DNA from: an uncultured Pseudomonadota bacterium
Lineage (GTDB): Bacteria; Pseudomonadota; Zetaproteobacteria; Mariprofundales; Mariprofundaceae
Reading direction: 5' to 3'
DNA length: 64,000 bases
NCBI GenBank assembly: GCA_913055645.1
Contig: CAJXLC010000006.1
Location: 1 to 64,000, forward strand
This document shows positions 16,478-25,569 of the stretch, in pieces. Position numbers and translations under genes: made by a program. Under the pieces are notes generated by a model. It was not told the origin of the DNA. It worked only from the letters and a program-made list of their open reading frames with translations, and did not search any database. Every line of letters begins with the position of its first letter. Within the stretch, counting starts at the first letter, position 1.

Positions 16478-19207
16478 ATGCCTCATTTAGTTTTGATTGA
16501 TGGTCCCAATTATGTGTTTCGCGCATTTCATGCAGTGAAACACAACCTCTCCAATTCCAAGGGCGAACCAACCAATGCCGTATTTGGTTATGTGCAAATG
16601 TTGCGAGGCATTCTTAAAGATTTATCGCCGACCCATGTAGCAGTTATTTTTGACCCCAAAGGTGGAACATTTCGTAATGAAATGTACGGCGATTATAAAG
16701 CGCATCGACCACCCATGCCCGAAGATTTAGTACCGCAATGGCAATATGTGTTCGATGTTACCGACGCTTTTAACATCTCGCGTATTTGTGTCGAAAATTA
16801 TGAGGCGGATGATGTGATTGCCACACTTGCCAAACAGGCAGAAGCCAAAGATTGGGATGTGACCATTGTCTCCACCGATAAGGATTTAATGCAGCTTGTA
16901 TCAGCCAAGATTTGGATGCTCGACACCATGCGGCATAAAGAATATGGCATAGATGAAGTCAAAGAAAAATGGGGTGTTGAGCCTATTCTTGTGCATGATT
17001 TACTCGCCCTTGCTGGTGATTCAGCCGATAACATTCCTGGTGTGCCAGGCATTGGCCCTAAAACAGCATTGGAACTACTCAATACCTATGGTGATTTGGA
17101 AGGTGTATTATCACATGCCAGTGAAATCAAACAAAACAAACGCCGTGAAAATTTAATCGAATTTGCCGATGATGCGCGGCTTTCATACAAACTCGTGGCA
17201 CTGGATATGCAAACCCCACTTCCACTGGGCTTGGATGATCTCGCAAGCCAAACACCCAATCGTCCTGCATTGGCAAAATTATTTAAAAATCTTGAATTTA
17301 GACGCTTAACTGATGAATTTAGTAGCAAATCTGAAGTTATTACTGATAAAAATACATCAAAAGAACCTTTTATCGCCAAGAAAAGTGAAAAAATACGAAT
17401 CGATCATTTGGTTGATAACAAAGAAGACTTACAGCAACTTGTAAGCGCACTCAAACAAGCTGAACTCATTGCTGTCGATACGGAAACAACATCCTTAAAC
17501 TGTCATGATGCCGAATTGGTTGGTTTATCTTTTGCCGTGCAAGAGGCAGAAGGCTGGTATGTACCTATCGCACACCGCAGTGGTGATTTGCTCGCCCCTA
17601 CTCCGAAACAACTTGATAAAGACACCATTCTTCAGGCTCTTGTACCTATTTTAGAAGATGCTAACAAAGCCAAATGTGGACATAACCTTAAATATGACAC
17701 ACAAGTATTGCGTCGAGCAGGCATTACACTGCGCGGTATTACTGCTGATTCAATGCTGCTGGCTTATGTTGATGAACCTGGGCAATCCGCCAAAATGGAC
17801 AATGTTGCCAAGAAATATTTAAACCATGATTGCATCGCCTATGAAGATGTTGCAGGAAAAGGCGCAAAGAAAATTACCTTTGATTTGGTACCGATTGATA
17901 TTGCAGCACCTTATGCCAGCGAAGACGCCGAAGTCACACTTCGATTGACCAACACCTTAAAAGATAAACTCGCCACACAAATCACACGCCATGATAACAT
18001 CGAACTACCTTTGGCTGCCGTGCTTGCAGATATGGAGTGGACTGGCGCGCATATTGATGCAGCAGCACTGGCAAAACTCTCTGAAAAATTTGGTGCGCGA
18101 ATCAGAGAGTTGCAAAGCCAAATCCATACCGCTGCAGGTGAAGAATTTAATATCAACTCACCCAAACAGTTGGGAGTATTGCTGTTTGAAACATTGGGTA
18201 TTGAAGGCGGAAAGAAAACCAAGTCAGGGCAATGGGCAACCGGACAAGAGGTGCTCGAAAAACTTGCTGATGAACATGAAGTGCCACGTTTAATTTTGGA
18301 AGTTCGTGGATTATCTAAGCTCAAATCAACGTATACCGATGCATTACCCAAATTGATTCATGCACAAACTAGCCGTGTACACACCTCTTACAATCAAGCT
18401 GTTACCACCACAGGTCGTTTATCATCCTCTGACCCGAATTTACAAAACATTCCTATTCGTACTGCAGAAGGACGTGAAATCCGCAAAGCTTTTATCGCAG
18501 AAAAAGGCAACACACTGATTGCAGCGGATTATTCACAAATTGAACTGCGTTTGATGGCACATTTTTCACAAGATGCAAATTTAATGCAGGCATTCGCTGA
18601 AGGGCGTGACATTCATGCCGCAACAGCTGCTGCCGTGAACCAAGTTGCCCTTGCAGATGTGACAGGTGAAATGCGTCGCCGTGCCAAGGTGATTAACTTT
18701 GGTATTTTATATGGCATGAGTGCCTTTGGACTTGCCAAACAGTTAAACGTTAGTCGTAGCGAAGCCAAACTATTTATTGAAGCCTATTTCGAACAATTTC
18801 CAACTGTGCAAACCTTTATGGATGAGACCCTTGATAAAGCCCGTGAACAAGGATTTGTTGAAACATTGATGGGGCATCGCATGTATGTACCAGACATCAA
18901 CAGCAGCAACGGCATGCGCAAATCCTATGCAGAGCGAACAGCCGTCAATGCACCCTTGCAAGGCTCTGCTGCTGATATTATCAAGATCGCGATGATTTCT
19001 CTTCATAAGCGCCTCAAACATGAAGCACCTGACGCTCATATGATTCTACAAGTTCATGATGAATTGATTGTCGAGTGCCCAACAAGTCAAACGGATATAG
19101 TTACCCATATCATGCAAGAAGAAATGGAACATGCAGCAACATTACGTGTACCACTTACCGTTGATATTGGTACAGGAACAAGCTGGTTTGAGGCTCATCA
19201 ACTATAG
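16478..19207 (+). CDS. polA: DNA polymerase I
   Basis: A 909-residue repair and Okazaki-fragment polymerase with all three domains. The 5'-3' exonuclease begins LVLIDGPNYVFRAFHA and contains GIGPKTALELL. The 3'-5' proofreading domain retains AVDTETTSL and YASEDAEVT, so it should be active. The polymerase domain has motif A AADYSQIELR, motif B RRAKVINFGILYG and motif C LQVHDELIVE. AGGAG lies upstream of the ATG. Confidence 0.98.
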   Translation: MPHLVLIDGPNYVFRAFHAVKHNLSNSKGEPTNAVFGYVQMLRGILKDLSPTHVAVIFDPKGGTFRNEMYGDYKAHRPPMPEDLVPQWQYVFDVTDAFNISRICVENYEADDVIATLAKQAEAKDWDVTIVSTDKDLMQLVSAKIWMLDTMRHKEYGIDEVKEKWGVEPILVHDLLALAGDSADNIPGVPGIGPKTALELLNTYGDLEGVLSHASEIKQNKRRENLIEFADDARLSYKLVALDMQTPLPLGLDDLASQTPNRPALAKLFKNLEFRRLTDEFSSKSEVITDKNTSKEPFIAKKSEKIRIDHLVDNKEDLQQLVSALKQAELIAVDTETTSLNCHDAELVGLSFAVQEAEGWYVPIAHRSGDLLAPTPKQLDKDTILQALVPILEDANKAKCGHNLKYDTQVLRRAGITLRGITADSMLLAYVDEPGQSAKMDNVAKKYLNHDCIAYEDVAGKGAKKITFDLVPIDIAAPYASEDAEVTLRLTNTLKDKLATQITRHDNIELPLAAVLADMEWTGAHIDAAALAKLSEKFGARIRELQSQIHTAAGEEFNINSPKQLGVLLFETLGIEGGKKTKSGQWATGQEVLEKLADEHEVPRLILEVRGLSKLKSTYTDALPKLIHAQTSRVHTSYNQAVTTTGRLSSSDPNLQNIPIRTAEGREIRKAFIAEKGNTLIAADYSQIELRLMAHFSQDANLMQAFAEGRDIHAATAAAVNQVALADVTGEMRRRAKVINFGILYGMSAFGLAKQLNVSRSEAKLFIEAYFEQFPTVQTFMDETLDKAREQGFVETLMGHRMYVPDINSSNGMRKSYAERTAVNAPLQGSAADIIKIAMISLHKRLKHEAPDAHMILQVHDELIVECPTSQTDIVTHIMQEEMEHAATLRVPLTVDIGTGTSWFEAHQL

Positions 19208-19279
19208 CCATATCATCGAGTATAATATTGCAAATCCGTTACGCCTCATCCATAATAAAAGGAGACAATAAGGGTAGGT

Positions 19280-21163
19280 ATGATTGCACAGAAAGCTACT
19301 GCAAAAAAACATTGGAAACTTCTTCTTGGTGATAAAAATTTCGCCATGCAAGCAGGATATCAAGAGCAATTACTGAAACTTATTGTATTGATTGCTATTC
19401 CTGTGCTTCTTGGCTTCGCTATATTTAATGCAGCCTTCGATTTTCAAAGTTTAGCAATCATACAATTTGTCTTGGCAGTGCTGCTTGTGCCTATAATGCT
19501 CTCATGTTGCTTTCGCCAAATTTTTTCTATTCATGTACTTGAAACGATTATTCTATGTACTGGTATCGTTGCTTTTCAAAGCCTTATTATCTTTGAAGGT
19601 TATGCCAACGGCGGCATATATTGGGTATCAATCTTCCCATTTTTAGCATTTTTTACCGTGGGTCTCTATAAGGGCTGGCCTTGGGTTTTAGTCTATTTAA
19701 TTATTGGTATTGGCATTGTTTGTTTAAGTAAGTTTGATATTATAAACATCGCCTACACACTTGACGAATTAAGTATGTTTTTAACAAACTTCTTATTTTA
19801 CACCCTTATTGCAGCCGTCTTTGCAGGCATCCGAGAAAAACAACAATTTGAACTCAATAACATAAACAAGCAACTTAGCCAAACGCAAAAACACCTTGCT
19901 TTAGCCAATAAGAAACTTGTACAACAAGTGCACGAGCGCACCACAGAATTAAGCACAGAAACCCAAAAACACAAAGCAACCCATATCGCTTTAGAAAATA
20001 AAGAAAAACAATTTCATCAAGCACAAAAAATGGAATCTATTGGCACACTGGTCGGAGGTATTGCCCACGATTTCAACAATATGCTTTCAGGCATCAATGC
20101 CAATGTATTTATGATTAAACAAAATTGTAAGGACAACCCAAATATACAAAAGAAGCTAGCCGCTATTGAACAACTTGTATTTTATGCCTCAGATATGATT
20201 CAACAACTTCTGACCTTTGCACGAAAAGATAATGTTGAACTAAAAAGGTTTAATGCCACTCCTTTTTTCGCCGAAGCATATAAACTTGCTGAGCTTTCCA
20301 TACCTGAAACCATCAAAGTTAAGGAAAAGTTTATATCCGAGCCCTTATACATCAATGGTAGTAGCACACAGTTGCAACAAGTTGTTATGAATCTCATCAA
20401 CAATGCACGTGATGCCCTTTTGGATACCACCAACCCAATCATTCAAATACAACTGGAACATTTGCCATTTGATAAGGTATTAACATCTACCCACCCAGAA
20501 ATGAAAGACACAGACTATATCCGATTAAGTGTTCGTGATAATGGTTCAGGTATTAAAGATTCAAAACTCAAACATATTTTCGAACCTTTTTTTACCACCA
20601 AGGATACAGGTCAAGGTACGGGGCTAGGATTGGCAATGTGCTATGGTGCCATACAAAGCCATAAGGGTTTTATGGATGTTCAAAGTGACGTGGGCAAAGG
20701 CACAACGTTTTCAATATATCTGCCTGTACAACAAAAACAAAAACAATCCCCTAAATCACAAGAAGTCTCATCACCTGAACAGGGACACGGAGAACTCATC
20801 CTTATCGTTGATGATGATGAGGCTCTACGCGAATCCAATGCTGAAGTATTGGAAGTATTGGGTTATAAAACACTTCAAGCGAGCAATGGGTTAGAAGCAG
20901 TGCAAGCATTTGAACAATATCAGGCTGATATTCGTCTCGTATTCATGGATATTATGATGCCCGTTATGGGTGGCTCTGAGGCAGGACAACATATTCACAG
21001 TATTCAAGCTGATATACCCATACTCTTCACCACAGGCTACGATAAAGATAAGACTCTTGATGGTCGCCACCCTTTACCGAAAGGGGAACATATACTTGCC
21101 AAACCTTTTAGCATTGAGCAGTTAATCGAGGCTATTCAACAACACTTAAAACCTTCAGTTTAG
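19280..21163 (+). CDS. multi-pass membrane hybrid histidine kinase
   Basis: A 627-residue hybrid kinase. About six N-terminal membrane helices (residues 30-185) form the input part, followed by a coiled-coil linker (185-250). Next are HisKA with His263 in GGIAHDFNNML, an ATPase domain ([25 protein letters not shown]) and a C-terminal receiver with Asp557 in MDIMMP. The kinase core resembles that of the PAS hybrid kinase at 3083-5173, so the two are probably paralogues with different sensors. Its stop overlaps that of the convergent thioredoxin-fold gene. Confidence 0.9.
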   Translation: MIAQKATAKKHWKLLLGDKNFAMQAGYQEQLLKLIVLIAIPVLLGFAIFNAAFDFQSLAIIQFVLAVLLVPIMLSCCFRQIFSIHVLETIILCTGIVAFQSLIIFEGYANGGIYWVSIFPFLAFFTVGLYKGWPWVLVYLIIGIGIVCLSKFDIINIAYTLDELSMFLTNFLFYTLIAAVFAGIREKQQFELNNINKQLSQTQKHLALANKKLVQQVHERTTELSTETQKHKATHIALENKEKQFHQAQKMESIGTLVGGIAHDFNNMLSGINANVFMIKQNCKDNPNIQKKLAAIEQLVFYASDMIQQLLTFARKDNVELKRFNATPFFAEAYKLAELSIPETIKVKEKFISEPLYINGSSTQLQQVVMNLINNARDALLDTTNPIIQIQLEHLPFDKVLTSTHPEMKDTDYIRLSVRDNGSGIKDSKLKHIFEPFFTTKDTGQGTGLGLAMCYGAIQSHKGFMDVQSDVGKGTTFSIYLPVQQKQKQSPKSQEVSSPEQGHGELILIVDDDEALRESNAEVLEVLGYKTLQASNGLEAVQAFEQYQADIRLVFMDIMMPVMGGSEAGQHIHSIQADIPILFTTGYDKDKTLDGRHPLPKGEHILAKPFSIEQLIEAIQQHLKPSV

Positions 21164-21711
21164 CCCTTCCATTTGATTGAACAACCAATGGTTGGATGTT
21201 GTACTTTTGGTGCTGGCTCACCCGCTGACAATGCTTCTGCTGCTGGCAATAACTCTTCAGCAGTTACTTTGCTTTCATCTTTCCAATAATCATCAATGCG
21301 ACCGTGATAATACAATTTACCATTATTATCAAACATATATAAATCGGGGGTGCATTGCGCTTCAAATGTTTTGGCAACTTCTTGTGTTTCATCCGCTAAG
21401 TAAGGGAAATCAATACCCCACTCCGCCAGCTTCTCTTTCATGACAGGAATTGAATCTTCTGGAAAATCGGGGTGAATATTCGGATTAATGGCAACTATAT
21501 TGATACCTTGCTCACGCAATGTCTTAGCATGACGTATCAAACGCGGCCAAACCGCAATCGCATACGGGCAATGATTGCAAGTAAATGCGACCACCAAACC
21601 TTTTTCACCCATGCAGTCTTTCAGCGCATATGTTTTACCCAGTGAATCTGGAAGTGTGACATCTGGCATATCCCAGCCTAAATCTACATGAATTGATGCT
21701 ACCAAAGCCAT
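21160..21711 (-). CDS. thioredoxin-fold (AhpC/TSA-like) protein
   Basis: A 183-residue cytoplasmic thioredoxin-fold protein with a CXXC site in FTCNHCPYAIAVWPRL and no signal peptide. Other features are the AINPNIHPDFPEDS segment and TPDLYMFDNNGKLYYHGRIDD. It belongs to a widespread family annotated as thioredoxin or redoxin-domain proteins that probably reduce peroxides or disulfides. Its role is not fixed further by context. Confidence 0.85.
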   Translation of the reverse strand: MALVASIHVDLGWDMPDVTLPDSLGKTYALKDCMGEKGLVVAFTCNHCPYAIAVWPRLIRHAKTLREQGINIVAINPNIHPDFPEDSIPVMKEKLAEWGIDFPYLADETQEVAKTFEAQCTPDLYMFDNNGKLYYHGRIDDYWKDESKVTAEELLPAAEALSAGEPAPKVQHPTIGCSIKWKG

Positions 21712-21805
21712 AACAGCCTCCTAATCAGAAATAATCGAGAAACACTAACCCATCATGAAAAAGGATAAAACCATAGGCATTTCAAGAGGTTTCTTCCAAA
21801 CAACT

Positions 21806-21831
21806 AAAAAGGGAGCTGCAATGCAGCTCCC
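21806..21831 (-). terminator. rho-independent terminator after hsp20
   Basis: On the minus strand a perfect 9-10 bp stem (21811-21820 with 21822-21831, GGGAGCTGC) is followed by UUUUU (complement of 21806-21810). It lies about 40 bp after the hsp20 stop codon. Confidence 0.9.
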
Positions 21832-21868
21832 TCTGTCGCACGGGGTGTGCGATCTTTAACGACTCAAA

Positions 21869-22300
21869 TCAATGAATCGCAATTTCTTTGGGTTTCGCGC
21901 TTTCCAATTTAGGCAAATGCACATGTAAAATACCATCCTTCATATGTGCATCGACCTTTTCCGCGTCCACATTGCGCGGTAAGTTAAAGCTGCGTGAAAA
22001 ATGACCATATACACGTTCCAAACGGTGTACATGTTCTTCCTTCACATCCTTTTCGGAACGACGTTCACCCGATAATGTTAAAACACCATCTTTCACTTCC
22101 AGTGTAACATCTTTTTTCTGAACCCCTGGCAACTCTGCTTGCACCAACAAAGCATCATCGCTTTCGCGCACATCCACACGTGGCATCCATGTGCCTTCGC
22201 GTGCGTCCATGACTGGCAAACGCACATCGCCAATCATATCGCTGAGTTGATGTTGTAAATTTTCAAGGTCTTGCCAAGGAGACCATGGTCGTAAAGTCAT
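21869..22300 (-). CDS. small heat-shock protein Hsp20
   Basis: A 143-residue alpha-crystallin-type chaperone that holds unfolding proteins. The alpha-crystallin domain covers about residues 40-135 and contains VDVRESDDALLVQAELPGV, GVLTLSGERR and the C-terminal strand DGILHVHLPK. The C-terminal IxI-type tail appears as PKEIAIH. It is monocistronic, with a clear terminator and a heat-shock-like promoter. Confidence 0.93.
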   Translation of the reverse strand: MTLRPWSPWQDLENLQHQLSDMIGDVRLPVMDAREGTWMPRVDVRESDDALLVQAELPGVQKKDVTLEVKDGVLTLSGERRSEKDVKEEHVHRLERVYGHFSRSFNLPRNVDAEKVDAHMKDGILHVHLPKLESAKPKEIAIH

Positions 22301-22352
22301 AATAACCTCCTATATCACTTGAAATACAGCAGTTAGCACTGTCTATACTTAT

Positions 22353-22382
22353 AATATAGGCACATAAAACCTACTTTTCAAG
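22353..22382 (-). promoter_or_regulatory. hsp20 promoter (sigma-70 / sigma-32 overlap)
   Basis: On the minus strand TTGAAA (22376-22381) and TATATT (22353-22358) are separated by 17 bp, a good sigma-70 promoter. The same bases also read CTTGAAA-N15-CCTATATTA, which approximates the sigma-32 consensus. Heat induction is therefore plausible. Confidence 0.65.
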
Positions 22383-22431
22383 GCGTTTCAACGTTACACT
22401 TCGCGCCGATTTAAAAATCACCGAGGGTATT

Positions 22432-24021
22432 ATGAGCTTATTAGAACACATCGAGAAACGTCGCACCTTTGGTATCATTAGTCATCCCGATGCAGGTAAA
22501 ACTACCCTAACTGAAAAATTACTATTATTTGGTGGCGCAATCCAGATGGCTGGAGCTGTAAAATCACGTAAAACCAGCCGCCATGCTACCTCTGACTGGA
22601 TGAAAATTGAGCAAGAACGTGGTATTTCGGTGGCATCATCGGTGATGAAATTTAACTATCGTGTCAATGATATTGAATACGATATTAATTTACTCGATAC
22701 CCCTGGTCACCAAGATTTCTCGGAAGATACCTACCGCGTACTGACCGCTGTCGATTCAGCCATGATGGTGATTGATTCGGCTAAGGGTGTAGAAGCACAA
22801 ACGCAGAAGTTGATGGAAGTATGTCGCATGCGCAACACGCCGATTATTACCTTTATCAACAAAATGGATAGAGAAGGTCAAGAACCTCTCGATATTTTAG
22901 GTGAAATCGAAGAAAAACTGCAAATTGAATGCGCCCCATTGTCTTGGCCGATTGGCATGGGAAAATCCTTTAAGGGTGTGTATAATTTTTACAAGAAACA
23001 ATTACATATCTTCAAACCGGGCAGTGATGATTTGGAAGATGCCATTGTCATTGAATCGTTGGATGATAGTAAACTTGATGATTTAATAGGATTGCAAGCG
23101 GCAGACTTGCGCGATGATATTGAATTGCTTGAAGGGGCTGCCAACCCATTTGATTTGGATGAGTTTTTAAAAGGTAGCCAAACACCTGTATTTTTTGGCT
23201 CGGCGATTAACAATTTTGGTGTACGCGAATTGCTTGATGCCTTCGTGGAATTTGCACCATCACCAGCCCCGCGTGAATCCGAAACCCGCTTGGTCAAACC
23301 CGATGAAAAGGATTTCTCTGGTTTTTGTTTTAAGATTCAAGCCAATATGGATCCTGCTCATCGTGACCGCATTGCATTTTTTCGCATTTGCTCAGGTAAA
23401 TTTTCAAAGGGCATGACTGTTCGCCATCATCGCATTGAAAAAAACATCAAAATCCCCAATGCGACCATTTTCATGGCACAAGATAGAGCTCATGTCGAAG
23501 ATGCGTATGCGGGTGACATTATCGGTATTCATAACCATGGCACCATTCGCATTGGTGATACCTTTACCAGCAAAGAGCCTTTGAAATTCACAGGTGTCCC
23601 CAACTTTGCACCCGAATTATTCCGTCGTATTCGATTAAATGATCCGATGAAGCGCAAACAACTGCACAAGGGACTCGTACAACTTTCCGAAGAAGGTGCG
23701 GTGCAAGTATTCAAGACCAATCTGGGTGGTGATTATATTTTGGGTGCTGTCGGTGTATTGCAGTTTGATGTAACAGTGGAGCGTCTAAAATCTGAATATA
23801 AGGTTGATGCGGCATATGTTTCCACAGATTTCCAAGTGGCTCGCTGGGTCACCTGCGAAGATGATAAAAAACTTGCTGAATTCACCCGCGCTTTTGATGC
23901 CAACTTGGCAGAAGATGGCGATGGCTTCCTTACCTATTTAGCCCCAAGTGTTTGGAAACTCAATTACACCATCGAACAATGGCCTGATATCACCTTCCAT
24001 AAAACTCGCGAACAGATTTAG
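22432..24021 (+). CDS. prfC: peptide chain release factor 3
   Basis: A 529-residue translational GTPase that recycles RF1 and RF2 from the ribosome. G-domain motifs are [18 protein letters not shown] (G1), [14 protein letters not shown] (G3) and FINKMDREG (G4). A hallmark RF3 segment is [20 protein letters not shown] in switch I. The C-terminal domains are complete. It is followed one base later by the YaiI gene, so the two are probably co-transcribed. Confidence 0.97.
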   Translation: MSLLEHIEKRRTFGIISHPDAGKTTLTEKLLLFGGAIQMAGAVKSRKTSRHATSDWMKIEQERGISVASSVMKFNYRVNDIEYDINLLDTPGHQDFSEDTYRVLTAVDSAMMVIDSAKGVEAQTQKLMEVCRMRNTPIITFINKMDREGQEPLDILGEIEEKLQIECAPLSWPIGMGKSFKGVYNFYKKQLHIFKPGSDDLEDAIVIESLDDSKLDDLIGLQAADLRDDIELLEGAANPFDLDEFLKGSQTPVFFGSAINNFGVRELLDAFVEFAPSPAPRESETRLVKPDEKDFSGFCFKIQANMDPAHRDRIAFFRICSGKFSKGMTVRHHRIEKNIKIPNATIFMAQDRAHVEDAYAGDIIGIHNHGTIRIGDTFTSKEPLKFTGVPNFAPELFRRIRLNDPMKRKQLHKGLVQLSEEGAVQVFKTNLGGDYILGAVGVLQFDVTVERLKSEYKVDAAYVSTDFQVARWVTCEDDKKLAEFTRAFDANLAEDGDGFLTYLAPSVWKLNYTIEQWPDITFHKTREQI

Positions 24022-24022
24022 T

Positions 24023-24475
24023 ATGAAAATATGGGTCGATGCCGATGCCTGTCCCGTAGTCATCAAAGAAATTCTCTTTCGTGCCGCAGAACGTTTAAAA
24101 ATAACTACGACCCTAGTTGCCAACAGCCCGATTCGTATACCCAAGTCGGACTATATTCACATGTTGCAAGTAGGTAGTGGTTTTGATGTTGCTGATGATG
24201 AAATTGTACGTTTGCTTGAAGCTGGAGACTTGGTGATTACCAGCGATATTCCTCTGGCTGCGGATGTATTGGAAAAAGGCGCTTATGCTTTAAGTGTGCG
24301 CGGTGAGATGTTTTCTTCTGGCACCATCAAAGCCAAACTCAATGTACGTGATTTTATGGAAACCATGCGTGCTAGCGGTCTTCAAACCGGTGGTTCAGCC
24401 GCACTAAACCAAGCCGACCGACAAAACTTTGCCAATCAACTTGATCGCTTACTTACAAAGATAAAAAATATCTAA
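24023..24475 (+). CDS. YaiI/YqxD family (DUF188) protein
   Basis: A 150-residue PIN-like protein of the DUF188 family. Diagnostic parts are the N-terminal [20 protein letters not shown], the middle [20 protein letters not shown], and [14 protein letters not shown]. The conserved acidic residues (VDADAC, TSDIPLA) suggest a metal-dependent nuclease fold, but no activity is established. The ATG is one base after the prfC stop. Confidence 0.92.
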   Translation: MKIWVDADACPVVIKEILFRAAERLKITTTLVANSPIRIPKSDYIHMLQVGSGFDVADDEIVRLLEAGDLVITSDIPLAADVLEKGAYALSVRGEMFSSGTIKAKLNVRDFMETMRASGLQTGGSAALNQADRQNFANQLDRLLTKIKNI

Positions 24476-24575
24476 ACAGCTTCATATTAAGCATTATTTA
24501 ATAATGCAATGACCCATCATGCACATCACATTTTTATGCTATTGCCATCAACTTGCTACACATTAAATTTCGCAC

Positions 24576-24950
24576 ATGAAATACTCTGAGCATTATTTAT
24601 TTGGCAGTTTTTTAATTGACGTACATAACATTGATACGAATGTTATTTTAGAGGCTCTAGAAATACAGCAAAAACAAACCATCCCCATTGGGCGCTTGGC
24701 AATGGACTTGCGTTATATGTCTGTACGGCAAGTCATGGACACTCTTTTTGCCCAAGGAGACTCCACAAGACTTTTCGGTGAAATAGCTATTGAACTAGGC
24801 TTTATCACCAAAGAAAACCTTATAACTTTGCTAAAAAGTCAGAAGAATGAAATGCCCGAACTTATAAAAATTCTTGTGGATATGAAAGTGATCGATCATA
24901 CGCAATGTGATAAACTTCTTACAGAGTTCGCTCAATGGGAAGAATCTTAA
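24576..24950 (+). CDS. small helical protein, MshEN/GspE-N-like repeats
   Basis: A 124-residue soluble protein I cannot assign firmly. It shows two related helical segments: one begins FGSFLIDVHNIDTNVILEAL and the other FGEIAIELGFITKENLITLL. Both have the pattern G-x-L/I-hydrophobic-x6-9-I-T-x-E/N-x-L-x-x-A/L-L. This resembles the N-terminal domain of type II secretion and pilus ATPases (GspE/MshE). As a stand-alone domain it may bind a nucleotide second messenger such as c-di-GMP (inference). Confidence 0.6.
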   Translation: MKYSEHYLFGSFLIDVHNIDTNVILEALEIQQKQTIPIGRLAMDLRYMSVRQVMDTLFAQGDSTRLFGEIAIELGFITKENLITLLKSQKNEMPELIKILVDMKVIDHTQCDKLLTEFAQWEES

Positions 24951-24962
24951 ACTAGCAAAGAA

Positions 24963-25565
24963 CTACACGCGCCGCATATAAATCGAGAAGTCATTTTTTA
25001 AATAATCATCATACAATTCACAATTCGGACATAACTGCTGACAATATAACAATATATCTTGAGGTATTTGACTGTGTAAATCATGAGCCTTTAAAAATCG
25101 CGCATCCAACATATTAAAAGCTACACCCTTACGGCATAGCGCATACATACGATCAATCACTGACTTCGCATAAGCAGAATCATCGTTAAGCTGCTCATTC
25201 AATGCACCTGATAAAATCACCCAATCAAAACTTTGCTCTGCAAAGTCCATATCAAACAAATCACCCGATAGAAATATACCATCAGCATGTCGTTTTTTAG
25301 CTTGTGTTAGTATATCAGGTGATAAATCAACACCCGTATAGTTTAACCGTACACCCTGCTCAATAGCCCAAGATTTAAAATCTCCAAAACCACAACCCAA
25401 ATCCAAGACCGAATCACCATCTTGAATGCCTATATCCGCTAAAACTTTAAAGCGAATTTCTTGAATCTCTCGACCACTCCAATAAAGGGCATTGGGATGA
25501 TAGCCATAGCGAGTTAAACTATCACGGTGCTTATCAATAATTCTTTTACGCTGTTGTTCATTCAC
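24963..25565 (-). CDS. class I SAM-dependent methyltransferase
   Basis: A 200-residue methyltransferase. Motif I is DSVLDLGCGFGDFKSW; the following acidic position is TGVDLSPDIL, and motif IV is FDWVILSGALNEQ. The substrate is unknown. The start ATG lies four bases beyond the stop codon of cbbO, in the same direction, so it is likely co-transcribed with cbbQ and cbbO. It could modify a protein or RNA linked to that operon, but this is speculation. Confidence 0.82.
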   Translation of the reverse strand: MNEQQRKRIIDKHRDSLTRYGYHPNALYWSGREIQEIRFKVLADIGIQDGDSVLDLGCGFGDFKSWAIEQGVRLNYTGVDLSPDILTQAKKRHADGIFLSGDLFDMDFAEQSFDWVILSGALNEQLNDDSAYAKSVIDRMYALCRKGVAFNMLDARFLKAHDLHSQIPQDILLYCQQLCPNCELYDDYLKNDFSIYMRRV

Positions 25566-25569
25566 GCAG

